From: JBMCLJ01 sp048615375
Lineage (GTDB): Bacteria > Patescibacteriota > Dojkabacteria > JAOAGR01
Reading direction: 5' to 3'
Length of the DNA: 5,966 nt
NCBI GenBank assembly: GCA_048615375.1
Contig: JBMCLJ010000085.1
Location: 1 to 5,966 of the forward strand
Of this stretch, positions 4,998-5,966 are shown in pieces (within the stretch, counting starts at the first letter, position 1; each line of letters opens with the position of its first letter). Under the pieces are notes generated by a model. It was not told where the DNA came from. It did not search any database and saw only the letters and a list, made by a program, of their open reading frames with translations. The position numbers were made by a program, and so were the translations under genes.

Positions 4998-5966
4998 CTA
5001 CTCTACAGTCACAGATTTTGCCAGGTTTCTTGGCTGGTCGACATTGCAGCCCCGCAGGACTGCTGTGTGGTATGCCAGAATCTGCAGAGGAACGACAGTG
5101 AGAAGTGGAGTTAAGAGCGGCTCGGTTTCCGGGATGTAGAGCACATGATCGGCTATTGAACTCACTTCTTCATCTCCTTGCGTCGCGATCGCTATAATAT
5201 TTCCTTTTCTCGCTTTTACCTCCTGCATATTACTCATGTTTTTTTCGTAGTAGAGGTCTTTTGGCGTGATGAATACTACTGGCATGATTTCATCGATGAG
5301 CGCTATTGGTCCGTGCTTCATCTCACCTGATGGATAACCCTCAGCGTGAATATAAGAAATTTCTTTCAGCTTCAAAGCTCCCTCCAGCGCGACAGGAAAA
5401 TTGTATCCCCGCCCCATAAATAGATAGCTGGCAGCATCTTTGTACTTCGCGGCGATTTCATAGATAGCAGCATCAAGCTTTACTGCAGTTTCCACTAACT
5501 CAGGAATTCTCGAAATCTCAGTGAGCAGCCTGATAAACTGCTCATCTGTCACACTCTCGTGCAGTTTCCCCAGACGTAAGGCAATCATAGCAAGAGTAGA
5601 TATCTGGGTGGTAAAGGCTTTTGTCGAAGCGACGCCGATTTCCGGTCCAGCGTGTGTATATACTCCCGCGACTGTTTCACGGGCGATTGATGAACCAACC
5701 ACATTGCAGATCCCAAGTACAAGTGCGCCTTTTGACTTCGCGAGACGAATCGCTTCAAGCGTATCCGCTGTTTCACCACTCTGGCTCACCGCGAATACAA
5801 CATCCCCTTCGTTAATAATCGGATTTCTATACCGGTATTCAGAGGCGTAGTCGACTTCCACTGGAATGTTCGCGAGACTTTCTATGAGATATTTTCCGAT
5901 GAGTGAAGCGTGCCAGCTTGTCCCGCAGGCAAGGATGACAATACGTTTTGCAGATTTTAATTGCAC
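4998..5966 (-). CDS. glmS: Glucosamine-fructose-6-phosphate aminotransferase (isomerizing), C-terminal part (runs off right edge)
   Basis: GlmS makes glucosamine-6-phosphate from fructose-6-phosphate and glutamine, the first committed step towards UDP-GlcNAc for peptidoglycan. The 322 visible residues are both SIS sugar-isomerase domains. The codon at 5966 is GTG but the frame is open, so it is an internal valine and not the start; the N-terminal glutaminase domain lies outside. SIS1 shows CGTS (window residues 14-17), SQSGETADT (61-69) and GVASTKAFTTQ (111-121). SIS2 shows ALEGALKLKEISYIHAEGY (193-211) and GEMKHGP (214-220), and the end is NLAKSVTVE. By alignment, K199, E202, H218 and K317 match catalytic K485, E488, H504 and K603 of E. 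coli GlmS. The offset of 286 predicts a full length of about 605-610 residues, the normal size. It ends with TAG; no strong terminator follows. Confidence 0.97.
   Translation of the reverse strand: MQLKSAKRIVILACGTSWHASLIGKYLIESLANIPVEVDYASEYRYRNPIINEGDVVFAVSQSGETADTLEAIRLAKSKGALVLGICNVVGSSIARETVAGVYTHAGPEIGVASTKAFTTQISTLAMIALRLGKLHESVTDEQFIRLLTEISRIPELVETAVKLDAAIYEIAAKYKDAASYLFMGRGYNFPVALEGALKLKEISYIHAEGYPSGEMKHGPIALIDEIMPVVFITPKDLYYEKNMSNMQEVKARKGNIIAIATQGDEEVSSIADHVLYIPETEPLLTPLLTVVPLQILAYHTAVLRGCNVDQPRNLAKSVTVE

Noticed and set aside
5964..5966. GTG at the right edge as a start codon for glmS
   Set aside because: The frame is open to the edge, and alignment places this codon at about residue 287 of GlmS; it is an internal valine.
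1..5966. Recoded TGA (as in Gracilibacteria and SR1)
   Set aside because: The visible stops are TAA or TAG, but no conserved gene needs TGA as sense; the five stops are too few to argue recoding.

Overview
All recognisable genes in this window lie on the minus strand, so transcription runs from right to left. In that direction the order is: the C-terminal half of glmS (cut by the right edge), an AAA-type ATPase with a DUF4143-like C-terminus, a small class I methyltransferase-like protein, a T-box riboswitch leader, a 63-residue single-span membrane protein, pheS, and the N-terminal part of pheT (cut by the left edge). I see no tRNA or rRNA gene, CRISPR array, insertion sequence or other mobile element. 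The plus-strand open frames are shadows of the minus-strand genes.

The organism is a bacterium of moderate G+C. Two traits point, at moderate confidence (about 0.5), to Patescibacteria (CPR) or a similar lineage with reduced proteins. PheT goes straight from its N-terminal B1 segment to the NRADC motif, with no EMAP/OB tRNA-binding domain. None of the four complete starts (pheT, pheS, the small membrane gene, the methyltransferase) nor the ATPase start has a clear Shine-Dalgarno sequence. A T-box is better known from Firmicutes, Actinobacteria, Chloroflexi and a few other groups, so the lineage call stays open. All ORFs read cleanly in the standard code.

Region 4998-5966 holds the two sugar-isomerase (SIS) domains of GlmS. 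Region 4905-4997 is a short spacer with an imperfect 23-bp direct repeat, a small inverted repeat and a probable ATPase promoter. Region 3669-4904 is the ATPase. Region 3588-3668 carries a TATAAT promoter so close to the methyltransferase ATG that its mRNA is probably leaderless. Region 2823-3587 is the methyltransferase-like gene, AT-richer than the housekeeping genes.

Region 2495-2822 (328 bp without a gene) is the best regulatory signal in the window. It has an extended -10 promoter, a leader with a textbook T-box antiterminator, and a mutually exclusive rho-independent terminator. It sits upstream of the small membrane gene, pheS and pheT, which are separated by only 24 and 21 bp. The expected logic is that uncharged tRNA-Phe binds the leader, stabilises the antiterminator and lets transcription into the phenylalanyl-tRNA synthetase genes. 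The unexpected parts are the very short Stem I and the uncharacterised membrane protein in first position of the regulated operon.
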